Below are positions 1 to 8,130 of a stretch of 64,000 nucleotides of DNA, piece by piece. The translations under genes were made by a program, and so were the position numbers. The notes beneath the pieces were generated by a model that was not told the DNA's origin, searched no databases, and saw nothing but the letters and a program-made list of their open reading frames with translations. This DNA comes from Rugamonas sp. A1-17 (GTDB taxonomy: Bacteria; Pseudomonadota; Gammaproteobacteria; Burkholderiales; Burkholderiaceae_D), in contig JAJLPB010000002.1 of assembly GCA_025548565.1 (NCBI GenBank), positions 186,001 through 250,000 of the forward strand. The letters are read 5' to 3'. Every line of letters starts with the position of its first letter. Position 1 is the stretch's first letter.

Positions 1-273
1 GAATCGGATGCGTCGCTGTACGAGGACGACAGCGGCAACCAGCCGGAGCAGACGATGAAGCGCCAGCAATTGCAGCAGACCGTGGCCGATGCGCTGGACC
101 AGCTGCCCGCCGCGCAACGCGCGGTGATGGTGCTAACCTACTACCACGACATGGCCTACAGCGATATCGCCGAGGTGGTGGAATGCCCGCTGAACACGGT
201 GAAGACCCGCATGTTCCATGCGCGGCACAGATTGAAGGACTTGTTGTGGAACGAAAGAGAGAGCAGCCAATGA
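1..273 (+). CDS. ECF-type RNA polymerase sigma factor, C-terminal part (5' end outside window)
   Basis: The reading frame is open from the first base and ends with TGA at 271-273, so only the C-terminal 90 or so residues are visible. They contain a sigma-70 region 4 helix-turn-helix: the run LPAAQRAVMVL followed by YSDIAEVVECPLNTVKTRM, the normal -35 recognition module of extracytoplasmic-function sigma factors. Region 2 lies upstream of the window. The last codon overlaps the start of an anti-sigma factor gene (ATGA), so the two are translationally coupled, as usual for ECF sigma/anti-sigma pairs. The family is clear; the subgroup and target promoters cannot be told from this fragment. Confidence 0.93.
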   Translation, partial: ESDASLYEDDSGNQPEQTMKRQQLQQTVADALDQLPAAQRAVMVLTYYHDMAYSDIAEVVECPLNTVKTRMFHARHRLKDLLWNERESSQ

Positions 274-1067
274 ACGGGCGCATCTTCAGAATAGATATCC
301 CGGCCCACCAGGCGGTGCAGGAACTGCTGCCCTGGTACGCCAGCGAACAACTGGCGCCGGACGAGGCGCGGCGGGTGCAGGAGCATCTGCAGACCTGCGC
401 GCAATGCCGCCAGGACCTGGAATGGGAACGCGATATGCGGGCCGAGGCCGCCGCGTCGGACGCCTTGCCGGATGGCGTGGACATGGAAAGCGCGCTGGCC
501 CGGCTGATGCCAACGCTGGGCGCACAGGAGCGCGTCGCGCCGGCAATGGCGACGGCGGCACCGGCCGCGTCGGAAGCAGCGGCTGTGGCAACGGCACCGG
601 CCACACCGCAAACCGCGACGACGGCATTGGCGACAGAGGCACCAGCCGCCGTGCCGGCAACGCCGGCTGTCGCGGCCGGAACGACGCAACGCGTGTCGTG
701 GTGGCGCACGGCGGCGGCCAACCAGCCTTCGTGGCTGCGCTGGACCGTGGCGGCGCAATGGGTGCTGATCATCGGCCTGGGCGCCCTGCTGCTGCGCCCG
801 GACACCGACCCGGCGCCCTACCGCGTGCTCGGCTCGGCCGTCAGCAGCGGTGCCAACCTGGTGGTGATCTTCCAGCCCAACACCAGCGAGCGCGAGCTGC
901 GCCATATCCTGCAGGCGCAAGGCGCGCGCGTGGTCGACGGCCCGACCGTCACCGACGCCTACCTGCTGCACGTACCGCCAGCCAGCCGCGAGCGCGCACT
1001 GGCGGCCCTGCACGCCGAGCCCGCCGTCCAGCTGGCCGAGGCACTGGATGGAGGTACGCCACCTTGA
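270..1067 (+). CDS. Membrane anti-sigma factor with zinc-finger (zf-HC2/ZAS) domain and propeptide-like outer domain
   Basis: This 265-residue protein begins at the ATG that overlaps the sigma factor stop. Residues 36-50 carry the anti-sigma zinc motif H39-x3-C43-x2-C46, which binds and silences the cognate sigma factor in the cytoplasm. An Ala/Pro/Thr-rich linker (about 85-140) leads to one membrane segment (about 157-176). The outer domain (about 185-258) has the order strand (LVVIF), helix (ELRHILQ), strand pair, helix (RERALAALHAEP), which resembles the I9 propeptide of subtilases. That resemblance was judged by eye and no fold search was made. The next gene is itself a subtilase, so the domain may dock with or inhibit it. 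The stop overlaps the next start as TTGA. The anti-sigma role is solid; the outer-domain role is inference. Confidence 0.9.
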   Translation: MNGRIFRIDIPAHQAVQELLPWYASEQLAPDEARRVQEHLQTCAQCRQDLEWERDMRAEAAASDALPDGVDMESALARLMPTLGAQERVAPAMATAAPAASEAAAVATAPATPQTATTALATEAPAAVPATPAVAAGTTQRVSWWRTAAANQPSWLRWTVAAQWVLIIGLGALLLRPDTDPAPYRVLGSAVSSGANLVVIFQPNTSERELRHILQAQGARVVDGPTVTDAYLLHVPPASRERALAALHAEPAVQLAEALDGGTPP

Positions 1068-2392
1068 ACACCTTCTGGCCACGCGTCGGCGCGGTGCTTG
1101 CCTGCCTGGCCTGGCTGGCGGGTGCGCCGCTGGCCGCCGAAGCGCAGGCGGCACCGCCCGCCGGCGATGAAATATTACAGCCCGTGCCGGCCGCCAGCCG
1201 CGATCCCGGCGAGCATACGCTGCTGGTGATGCTGCGCCTGCCCGCCACGCACTTCCGTCCGGACGCCAGCTACGGCGGCCGCTACATCGACGACAGCGGC
1301 CGCGCCTCGCGCCGCCGCCGCGCCGAGGAGCTGGCGCGCCAGTACGGCCTGACGCTGGTGGATGACTGGCCGATGCCGGTGCTGGGCCTCGATTGCTATG
1401 TGATGCGCTACCCGGACCAGGAATCGCCGGAGCGCATCCTCGCCAACCTGGCGCGCGACCCGCAGGTGGAATGGGCGCAGCCGGTGGCCAGCTTCGACGG
1501 CATGGCGTCCACTCCGCCCACCGAGGCCGACGCGCTGTACCCGGTGCAGCCCGCCGGCCGCTACTGGCACGTGGCCGAACTGCACCGCGAAACCACCGGC
1601 CGCGACATCAAGGTGGCTGTGGTCGACAGCGGCATCGACGCCAGCCACCCCGACCTGCAGGGACAATTGGCGGTCAACGCCAACTTCGTCGACGGCGGCG
1701 CCACGCCCGCCGAGAACCATGGCACCGCCGTGGCCGGCATCATCGCGGCGCGCGCCGGCAATGGCGGTATCCTCGGCGTGGCACCACAGGCGAAGCTGAT
1801 GGGCCTGCGGGCCTGCTGGCAGCAGCCCGACCTGGCCACGCGCTGCAACAGCTTCACGCTCGGCAAGGCGATCAACTACGCCATCCTGAACGGCGCCCAG
1901 GTCATCAACCTCAGCCTGGCCGGACCGCCGGACCGCCTGCTGGACCGGCTGCTGGACGTGGCGCTGGAGCGCGGCATCGGCGTGGTCGGCGCGATCGACG
2001 CCAAGGCCTCCGGGCCGGCCTTCCCGGCCAACCATCGCGGCGTGCTCGCGGTGGCCTCGCAGCCGGCCCGGGGCACGGCCGCGCCAGCGGCCGGCAGCGA
2101 AGCCGATCCCGCGCTGCTCGCGCCCGGCAACGACATCCCGACCACGGCGCCAGGCGGGCGCTGGTCCTTCGTCAGCGGCAGCTCGTACGCGGCGGCGCAC
2201 GTGAGCGGCATGCTGGCGCTGATGGCGCAGCTGCAGCCGAAGGCCACGCCAACCCAGTTGCGGCGGCTGCTGCAACCGGGCGATGCGCTGAACACTGTTA
2301 ATATTGACGCATGCGCAACCATATCCCGCCTGCTCCACCATTGCAGCTGTTCCTGCACCGCCAATCTCACGCAACGCGGCGTGGGGCCGTGA
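1064..2392 (+). CDS. Secreted S8 (subtilisin-like) serine protease
   Basis: I place the start at a TTG (1064) because a GGAGG sits nine bases upstream (1050-1054) and the protein then begins with a signal peptide (residues 1 to about 28, cleaving near AEAQA). Residues about 51-142 look like an I9-type propeptide ending in DPQVEWAQPV. The catalytic domain has Asp188 (VVDSGID), His219 (NHGTAVAG) and Ser374 (SGSSYAAAHVSG). Where most subtilases have the oxyanion-hole Asn, this one seems to have Asp312 (VVGAID), by eye alignment. The C-terminus holds four cysteines (417, 427, 429, 431), possibly for disulfides. It lies between an anti-sigma gene and an outer-membrane protein gene, overlapping each by four bases, so it is probably part of the signalling operon rather than a bulk digestive enzyme. 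Confidence 0.9.
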   Translation: MNTFWPRVGAVLACLAWLAGAPLAAEAQAAPPAGDEILQPVPAASRDPGEHTLLVMLRLPATHFRPDASYGGRYIDDSGRASRRRRAEELARQYGLTLVDDWPMPVLGLDCYVMRYPDQESPERILANLARDPQVEWAQPVASFDGMASTPPTEADALYPVQPAGRYWHVAELHRETTGRDIKVAVVDSGIDASHPDLQGQLAVNANFVDGGATPAENHGTAVAGIIAARAGNGGILGVAPQAKLMGLRACWQQPDLATRCNSFTLGKAINYAILNGAQVINLSLAGPPDRLLDRLLDVALERGIGVVGAIDAKASGPAFPANHRGVLAVASQPARGTAAPAAGSEADPALLAPGNDIPTTAPGGRWSFVSGSSYAAAHVSGMLALMAQLQPKATPTQLRRLLQPGDALNTVNIDACATISRLLHHCSCSCTANLTQRGVGP

Positions 2393-3093
2393 CGCTACGC
2401 ACCGCCGCCCTCGCCTGTCTAACACTGCTGCCATTCGTGCCGTGGCAGTCCGCCGTCGCACAAGCCGACTTCAGCGGCAGCGTCGCGCTGCAATCGGATT
2501 ACCGCTACCGTGGCCAGTCGCTGGGCGATGGCCGGCCATCACCGCAACTCACGCTCAACCTCGATAGCGCCAGCGGCTGGTACGGCGGCGTGTTCGCCGC
2601 CGGCACCTCGATCGGCGACGTGCGCGGCGCCAAGCTGCAGGCCTACGGCGGCTATGCGCTGCGGCTGCGCTCGGGCTGGAGCGTGGAGGCCGGCTGCAGC
2701 CGCGCCACCTACACCCAGCTGCATTCGGCCGACTACAACGAGTGCTACGCCGGCGCGTCGGGCGAGCGCCTGACCACGCGGCTGTACTACTCGCCGCGCT
2801 ATTTCGGCGGCCCGGCGCGCGCGCTGTACGGCGAGGTCAACGTGTTCTACCCAATCCACCCCAGCGTCAACCTGATCGCCCACGCGGGCCTGCTGCGCAC
2901 GCTGCGCGGCCGGGATTGGCCTGCCACGCCGGCCAGTTCGCGCTACGACCTCAAGCTGGGTGCCAGCCTCCCGTTCGGCAACTGGAGCGTGCAACTGGCG
3001 CGCGAGTACACGCGCGACGACGGCATCGGCTACTCCTACGTCCCGCAGCGGCCCAGCCAGGCCTGGGTACTGAGCACCACCTACGCCTTCTAA
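2389..3093 (+). CDS. TIGR02001-type (Gcw_chp) outer-membrane beta-barrel protein
   Basis: The mature part begins ADFSGSVALQSDYRYRGQSL and continues as alternating short strands rich in Tyr and Gly, ending in Phe (TTYAF), as for outer-membrane barrels. The pattern fits the uncharacterised TIGR02001 family. I prefer a GTG start at 2389, which overlaps the protease stop as GTGA and gives a normal signal peptide (TLRTAALACLTLLPF... to AVAQA). An ATG at 2311 in the same frame would add 26 residues rich in His/Pro/Arg before the signal peptide and seems less likely. It is the last gene of the sigma/anti-sigma/protease operon. Its substrate is unknown. Confidence 0.83.
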   Translation: MTLRTAALACLTLLPFVPWQSAVAQADFSGSVALQSDYRYRGQSLGDGRPSPQLTLNLDSASGWYGGVFAAGTSIGDVRGAKLQAYGGYALRLRSGWSVEAGCSRATYTQLHSADYNECYAGASGERLTTRLYYSPRYFGGPARALYGEVNVFYPIHPSVNLIAHAGLLRTLRGRDWPATPASSRYDLKLGASLPFGNWSVQLAREYTRDDGIGYSYVPQRPSQAWVLSTTYAF

Positions 3094-3162
3094 AAAAGAG
3101 GGAACCGCGCGGCGGCGGCCGGGAATCCACGGGATATCCACCTGATCCCGAAAGGAACCGCC

Positions 3163-3333
3163 ATGTGTAGCCGCACCCTCACCGCAGTGCCCACGCTGGC
3201 CCTGTCCGCCTGAGGACGCGGCGGCCACGACACGCCCATGGCCCCGCCCCGGCCGTCCATGACAAATAATGCTGGCCAAAAAGAGATTCATGAATTACAA
3301 TTCATTTGTCTTTCGGGAAATATAAGTTACTAA
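3163..3333 (+). pseudogene. Possible small lipoprotein broken by a stop at the lipobox cysteine position
   Basis: An ATG at 3163 with an AAGGAA ribosome site just upstream opens a 16-codon frame that reads like a lipoprotein signal (MCSRTLTAVPTLALSA), then stops at TGA (3211-3213). The stop falls exactly where a lipobox L-S-A-C would have its cysteine; TGC to TGA is one base change. The frame then continues with GRGGHDTP and runs open to TAA at 3331-3333. This may be a decayed small lipoprotein or chance. The rest of the 267-base gap between 3093 and 3361 is AT-rich from about 3260 and probably holds the promoter of the following gene. Confidence 0.3.
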
Positions 3334-3360
3334 TAACCAACATCACGGGGAATCACAAGA

Positions 3361-3978
3361 ATGCATATCATGAATCTGATCAAATCCGCCGCGCTGGTCG
3401 CCCTGCTGTCCAGCGGCAGCGCCTTTGCCGCGCCAGTGGAACTGCTGGTCAACGGCAGCTTTGAAGCCAACCACCAGTCGGCCAACACCTGGGCCAATTA
3501 CGCCAACCTGACCGGCTGGACCGGCGGTGAGCACGGCATCGAGCTGCGCAACAACGTCGCCGGCAGCGCCGCCCAAGGCGTGAATTTCGTCGAGCTGGAC
3601 ACCAACAAGAACAGCAGCATGTTCCAGTCCGTGCAGACCGTGCTCGGCCAGCACTACACGCTGACGTTCCAGTTCGAGAACCGTCCGGGTGTGGCGATCT
3701 CGTCGCAGGGACTGTCGGTGGACTGGGGTGGTGCCGAGATCGCCCACGTCAACAACTCGCTGAACGGCAACTGGGAAACCCGCACCTACTCGCTGATCGG
3801 CGACGGCAGCGCGATGAAACTGAAGTTCATCGCCACCGGCACGTCGGACAGCTACGGCACCTCGCTGGACAACGTTTCGCTGATCACCGCCGTGCCTGAG
3901 CCGGAAACCTATGCCATGCTGCTGGCGGGCCTGGGCCTGGTCGGTGTGGTGGCGCGCCGCCGCAAGGCCGCCAAGTAA
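3361..3978 (+). CDS. PEP-CTERM sorting-domain protein (DUF642-like exported protein)
   Basis: A 205-residue protein with a signal peptide (residues 1-24, ending AFA-AP), a middle jelly-roll-like domain starting NGSFEA and a classic PEP-CTERM tail: VPEPETYAM, a hydrophobic stretch, then RRRKAAK. This tail is recognised by an exosortase, which is not in this window; such proteins go to the cell surface or exopolysaccharide matrix. The NGSFE... GWTGG... GVNFVEL pattern resembles DUF642-type carbohydrate-associated domains. An alternative start is the ATG at 3370. It is monocistronic, with a strong terminator just downstream. Confidence 0.88.
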   Translation: MHIMNLIKSAALVALLSSGSAFAAPVELLVNGSFEANHQSANTWANYANLTGWTGGEHGIELRNNVAGSAAQGVNFVELDTNKNSSMFQSVQTVLGQHYTLTFQFENRPGVAISSQGLSVDWGGAEIAHVNNSLNGNWETRTYSLIGDGSAMKLKFIATGTSDSYGTSLDNVSLITAVPEPETYAMLLAGLGLVGVVARRRKAAK

Positions 3979-3994
3979 GCCGGACGCACGTCCA

Positions 3995-4024
3995 TAAAAA
4001 AACGCCCTTCCGGGCGTTTTTTTT
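3995..4024. terminator. Bidirectional Rho-independent terminator
   Basis: The hairpin AACGCCC-ttcc-GGGCGTT is flanked by A-tracts on the left and a T8 tract on the right. It lies between two convergent genes and would work on both strands. Confidence 0.88.
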
Positions 4025-4028
4025 CGTT

Positions 4029-4445
4029 TCAGGCGGTGATGCGTCCGCGCAACGCTTCGACCGACGCGCGCCAGTCGGCGTAATGTTCGCTGTCGGCCCA
4101 CAGTTCGCGTAATTCCGACTGCTCCGACAGGATGCGCTCGATGGCGCGGCCGGCCTTGTCGGCCAGGTCGGCACGCACTCGGGCCTTGGCCTTGCGCGCG
4201 TCCACCCACTCGTCGACGGCCGCGCTGTCGTCGCTGCGCTCGCCGCCCTTGCCCTGCAGCCGCGCCAGCACTTCCACCGCCACCAACGCCTCGGCCGCGA
4301 ACGGCGCTTCGAGCATGTCGCCCGGATGTTCCAGCGCCACGTCCAGCGTGTTTTCCACCGCCTCCAGGTTGCTGGTCTGCGCCAGGTCTTCCGCCCAATC
4401 CTGCGCGTAGTCGTTGCCGAACGCGTCCACCGCCCATGTACCCAT
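4029..4445 (-). CDS. DUF4259-family protein
   Basis: A 138-residue acidic, Ala/Glu-rich, soluble protein with no signal peptide or membrane segment. The N-terminus MGTWAVDAFGNDYAQDW matches the start typical of DUF4259 proteins (MGxWGxxxFxND.A.DW), whose function is unknown. It is a single gene, convergent with the PEP-CTERM gene and divergent from the GSCFA gene. Confidence 0.82.
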   Translation of the reverse strand: MGTWAVDAFGNDYAQDWAEDLAQTSNLEAVENTLDVALEHPGDMLEAPFAAEALVAVEVLARLQGKGGERSDDSAAVDEWVDARKAKARVRADLADKAGRAIERILSEQSELRELWADSEHYADWRASVEALRGRITA

Positions 4446-4524
4446 CGCTGCTCCTGTCGAGGCCGCTTTTTTGAAGGCGGCCCTATGCTATATTGTTTCC
4501 TCCAACATTTTATCAGACGGCCCC

Positions 4525-5610
4525 ATGTCGCTACACCCATCCTCCCCGTATCTGAAGGTGCCGGCCGGCGCGCGCTGGAAAGACGCCGTGGCCGGCAGGC
4601 CTGCCGCCGACATCGATCCGCACCTGGCGCCGCGCCTGCGCATAACGCCGGCGCAGCAAGTGGCCTCGGCCGGCAGCTGCTTCGCGCAGCGCATCGCCGA
4701 AGCCCTGCAGCAGAGCGGCTACGGCTACATGGTGGCCGAGCCCGGCCCCGGCTTCATCGCCGAGGCGGACCGCAAGGCGCTGGGCTATGGCGTCTACTCG
4801 GCCCGCTACGGCAACCTGTACACCACGCTGCAGCTGCTGCAGCTGTTCGACCGCGCCTACGGCCGCTTCGAACCGGCCGAGCCGCTGTGGCGCAACGCCG
4901 AGGGCGGCTATGTCGATCCGTTCCGCCCCTCGGTACAGCCGGGCGGCTTCGCCACCGAGAGCGAGTGCCTGTGGGACCGGCGCGAGCACCTGGCGGCGGT
5001 GCGCAGGATGTTCGAGGAGCTCGACGTGTTCGTGTTCACGCTGGGCCTGACCGAGTCGTGGCTCAGCAACGAGGATGGCGCGGTGTTTCCGGTCTGCCCC
5101 GGCTCCGGCCTGGGCGGCGAGTTCGATCCGGCGCGCCACCGCTACCACAACTTCAGCGTGGCCGAGGTCAGCGGGCACATGTCGCAGTTCATCGAGCGGC
5201 TGGCCGAAGTCAACCCGCGCGCGCAGGTGATCCTGACGGTGTCGCCGGTGCCGCTGATGGCCACCTTCGAGGAACGCCACGTGCTGCAGGCGACCACCTA
5301 TTCCAAGTCGGTGCTGCGGGTGGCCTGCGAGGAGGTGGTGCGCAAGCACGCCAACACGCACTACTTCGCGTCGTACGAAATCGTCACCGCCAGCGGCGAC
5401 AGCAACAACTACTTCGCGCCCGACCGCCGCAGCGTGCTGCCGGCCGCCGTCGAACACGTGATCGCCTGCTTCCGCCGCCAGTACATGGGCGACGCGCCGG
5501 CCGTGGCGCAAGCGGCCGCCCCCGCGGCGCCGGCGCTGCCCGGCCAGCCGATGTGCGACGAGCAGCTGGTGATGGACGCCCTGGCCAGCCACACGGCGAA
5601 AGGACCATGA
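4525..5610 (+). CDS. GSCFA-family (SGNH-like) protein
   Basis: A 361-residue protein with the diagnostic motif GSCFA at residues 50-54 (ASAGSCFAQRIAEAL), followed by a block holding VFTLGLTESW and a later ILTVSPVP motif, all typical of the GSCFA family (PF08885). These are thought to be SGNH-hydrolase relatives, often next to polysaccharide or glycan-modification genes, but no reaction has been established that I can name. I chose the ATG at 4525 because the conserved region begins soon after. The stop overlaps the next gene (ATGA), so the two proteins are probably made together. Confidence 0.86.
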   Translation: MSLHPSSPYLKVPAGARWKDAVAGRPAADIDPHLAPRLRITPAQQVASAGSCFAQRIAEALQQSGYGYMVAEPGPGFIAEADRKALGYGVYSARYGNLYTTLQLLQLFDRAYGRFEPAEPLWRNAEGGYVDPFRPSVQPGGFATESECLWDRREHLAAVRRMFEELDVFVFTLGLTESWLSNEDGAVFPVCPGSGLGGEFDPARHRYHNFSVAEVSGHMSQFIERLAEVNPRAQVILTVSPVPLMATFEERHVLQATTYSKSVLRVACEEVVRKHANTHYFASYEIVTASGDSNNYFAPDRRSVLPAAVEHVIACFRRQYMGDAPAVAQAAAPAAPALPGQPMCDEQLVMDALASHTAKGP

Positions 5611-7148
5611 CGATGGCGGTGACCCTGCTCGGCACACCCAGCCCCATTTACCTGATCGGCGAAAGCCACACCCTCATCTTCCGCAACCTGCTGTTCCGCG
5701 CCGGCGCCGCCGAGCAGCTGTTCCAGACCCGCGTGCGCTACCTGCCGCACGTGCTGGCGCAGAATTTCTGCGATCCGGCGGTGCGCGCCTACCATCAGCA
5801 CCTGCTGGACGCCTTCCGCGCCGAAGAGCTGCTGCGGCCGGACCTGACGCCGGCCCACTACTCGCTCGACGGCGCGAGCATCAGCGGCGCGTGGATGGAG
5901 AAGCGCGCCATCGTGGCGCCCGCGCTGGTGCTGTGCATCGGCGACCTCGATATCCACCACCTGCTGGGCCAATTCGCCGACTACGATTTCGAACTGCCCG
6001 ACGACGTTCACTACGGCGTCGACCGCGCCAAGCGGCCGGTGGCCTACGCCACCATCCGCGCGCAGATGGAGAAGCTGCTGTCGCCGTTCACCGAGGGCTT
6101 GCGGCTGCTGCGCGCCGTCGGCTTCACGCGCATGATGGTCCACTGCATACCGCCCCGCACCGTCGACGACGCGGCCACGCTGCGCTGGACCAAGGTGCAC
6201 AAGTCGGTGCGCGCCAAGCTGACGGTGATCGCCAACCAGTTCCTGGCGCGCGAGTGCGCGGCCATCGGCGTTCCCTTCATCGATGTGTGGCCGGAGATGT
6301 GCAAGGACGGCTACCTGCTGCCGGAGTTCGATCTGGACGGCACGCATCTGACACTGGCGGCGGCGCAGGTCTCCCTCGACAAGATCGTCGCCAGCCTTGA
6401 GCGCCATACCTGGGATGCGCAGAACATCGCGCGCTACCAGCATGCGGCCACGCAGGCGCCGCGCCGCGCGCAGGATGACGTGGCGGTTGGCCGTCCCGCG
6501 CCCGGCATCCATACCGGCCAGCTGGATGCGCCGGTACAGGCGCTGGAAGCGCCGTCCGGCAGCTACCGCGCCGCGCCGGAACCGCAGCCGCGCCTCGACT
6601 GGGTGGCCGCGCCGGACGCCAGCCGCGCCGCGCTGCACAGCGCGCAGCCCAGCACCGCGCAACTGACGCTGGCGGCGCAACTGCTCGGCCAGGGCGTGGG
6701 CCAGGCGGTGCTGCACGGCGACGTGGATTACGCGATGACGGTATCGAGCTTCCGGCCCAGCCGCATCGCGGCGGGCAGCGCGCCGCAGGCGCTGGCGCGC
6801 AGTGCGCACGCCGGCCTGCGCAAGGCGGTGCTGCGCCTGGGCGGCGACGGCATGATCGCCTTCGCCTCCGCCGCCGGCGAGATGCTGCATGTGATGAGCG
6901 CCGCGCCGGGCGCGCTGGCGGTGTACGATCCTGCCGCCGTGGTCTGCGTCCTCGATCCGGCGCAGGGCGACATCAGCCTGGTGGAGATCGCGCTGATGCC
7001 GCTGGGCGCGGGACAGCCGTTCCGCGTGGTGTGGAGCGGCCTGCACGACTGGCCGCTCGATCCCTTCCAGTACGGCGTGTCCGGCATGCTGGCCGAGCCG
7101 CCGTTCGACGGCCCGCAGGTGACGATACGCGCGATGGCGCTGAGCTGA
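5607..7148 (+). CDS. SGNH-hydrolase-like protein, partner of the GSCFA protein
   Basis: A 513-residue cytoplasmic-looking protein. Its N-terminal half has an SGNH-like layout: GESH near residues 18-21 and DGTHLT near 244-249, which could supply the nucleophile Ser and the catalytic Asp/His pair. The C-terminal third (from about 400) is a beta-rich domain I do not recognise. The ATG at 5607 overlaps the previous stop; a second in-frame ATG at 5613 sits at better spacing (about eight bases) from AAAGGA and may be the real start. Coupling to the GSCFA gene suggests both act on the same acylated or glycosylated substrate. The function is inferred only. Confidence 0.72.
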   Translation: MTMAVTLLGTPSPIYLIGESHTLIFRNLLFRAGAAEQLFQTRVRYLPHVLAQNFCDPAVRAYHQHLLDAFRAEELLRPDLTPAHYSLDGASISGAWMEKRAIVAPALVLCIGDLDIHHLLGQFADYDFELPDDVHYGVDRAKRPVAYATIRAQMEKLLSPFTEGLRLLRAVGFTRMMVHCIPPRTVDDAATLRWTKVHKSVRAKLTVIANQFLARECAAIGVPFIDVWPEMCKDGYLLPEFDLDGTHLTLAAAQVSLDKIVASLERHTWDAQNIARYQHAATQAPRRAQDDVAVGRPAPGIHTGQLDAPVQALEAPSGSYRAAPEPQPRLDWVAAPDASRAALHSAQPSTAQLTLAAQLLGQGVGQAVLHGDVDYAMTVSSFRPSRIAAGSAPQALARSAHAGLRKAVLRLGGDGMIAFASAAGEMLHVMSAAPGALAVYDPAAVVCVLDPAQGDISLVEIALMPLGAGQPFRVVWSGLHDWPLDPFQYGVSGMLAEPPFDGPQVTIRAMALS

Positions 7149-7154
7149 AACCGG

Positions 7155-8108
7155 TCAGGCCTTGACGATAGGCTTGGCCGCCGGCCCGTCCTTCTGCGAT
7201 TTGACGACCTGCATGGCGGTGGCGATCAAGCCGCTCATCTCGCCCAGGTTGGCCGGGATGATGATGGAGTTGTTGGTCTTGGCCAGCTGCGAGAAGGCGC
7301 CCACGTACTGCTCGGCCACCTTGAGGTTGACGGCGTCCTCGCCGCCCGGTTCGCGGATCGCCGCGCCCACCTGGCGCAGCGCGGCGGCGTTGGCCTCGGC
7401 CAGCGCGACGATGGCCGCGGCCTGGCCCTGGGCGCGGTTGATGGCGGCCTGCTTGTCGCCTTCCGAGCGGGCGATCTGCGCCTCGCGCTCGCCGCTGGCG
7501 ATGTTGATCTGTTCCTGCTTGCGGCCCTCGGAGGCGGCGATCAGCGCGCGCTTCTCGCGTTCGGCCGTGATCTGCGCCTGCATCGCGTGCAGGATTTCCT
7601 TCGGCGGCGTCAAGTCCTTGATCTCGTAGCGCAGCACCTTCACGCCCCAGTTGGCGGCCGATTCGTCGATGGCGTTGACGATGGCGGTGTTGATATGGTC
7701 GCGCTCTTCGAAGGTCTTGTCGAGCTCCATGCGGCCGATCACCGAGCGCAGCGTGGTCTGCGCCAGCTGGGTGATAGCGGAGATGTAGTTGGACGAGCCG
7801 TACGAGGCGCGCATGGCGTCGGTGATCTGGAAGTACAGGATGCCGTCCACCTGCAGCTGCGTGTTGTCCTTGGTGATGCAGACCTGCGGCGGCACGTCGA
7901 GCGGGATCTCCTTCAACACGTGCTTGTAGGCGACGCGGTCGACAAAGGGAATCACGATGTTGAGGCCAGGGCCCAGCGTGGCGTGGTATTTGCCGAGCCG
8001 CTCGACCACCCACGCGTGCTGCTGCGGCACGACGTTGATGGTCTTGAAGACGAACACCAGGGCCAGGATGAAAATGATGAAGGTGACATTGCCGAAGCTG
8101 ATATCCAT
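7155..8108 (-). CDS. qmcA: SPFH-domain (stomatin/flotillin-like) membrane protein QmcA
   Basis: A 317-residue protein with one N-terminal membrane segment (residues about 4-22), then an SPFH/band-7 domain starting VVPQQHAWVVERLGKYHATLGPGLN, and a charged coiled region with the Ala/Glu-rich flotillin-like stretch AEREKRALIAASEGRKQEQ. It fits the QmcA/paraslipin group, which forms oligomers in the inner membrane and is linked to quality control of membrane proteins. The start is the ATG at 8108, with GGAGAG upstream. The upstream gene encodes an NfeD-type protein, the usual partner, 22 bases away, so they form an operon. Confidence 0.92.
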   Translation of the reverse strand: MDISFGNVTFIIFILALVFVFKTINVVPQQHAWVVERLGKYHATLGPGLNIVIPFVDRVAYKHVLKEIPLDVPPQVCITKDNTQLQVDGILYFQITDAMRASYGSSNYISAITQLAQTTLRSVIGRMELDKTFEERDHINTAIVNAIDESAANWGVKVLRYEIKDLTPPKEILHAMQAQITAEREKRALIAASEGRKQEQINIASGEREAQIARSEGDKQAAINRAQGQAAAIVALAEANAAALRQVGAAIREPGGEDAVNLKVAEQYVGAFSQLAKTNNSIIIPANLGEMSGLIATAMQVVKSQKDGPAAKPIVKA

Positions 8109-8130
8109 AGAACTCTCCAGTGGGTAAATC

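Noticed and set aside
3163..3213. TGA at the lipobox as selenocysteine
   Set aside because: No SECIS-like hairpin follows directly and lipobox selenocysteine is not known; a plain nonsense change is simpler.
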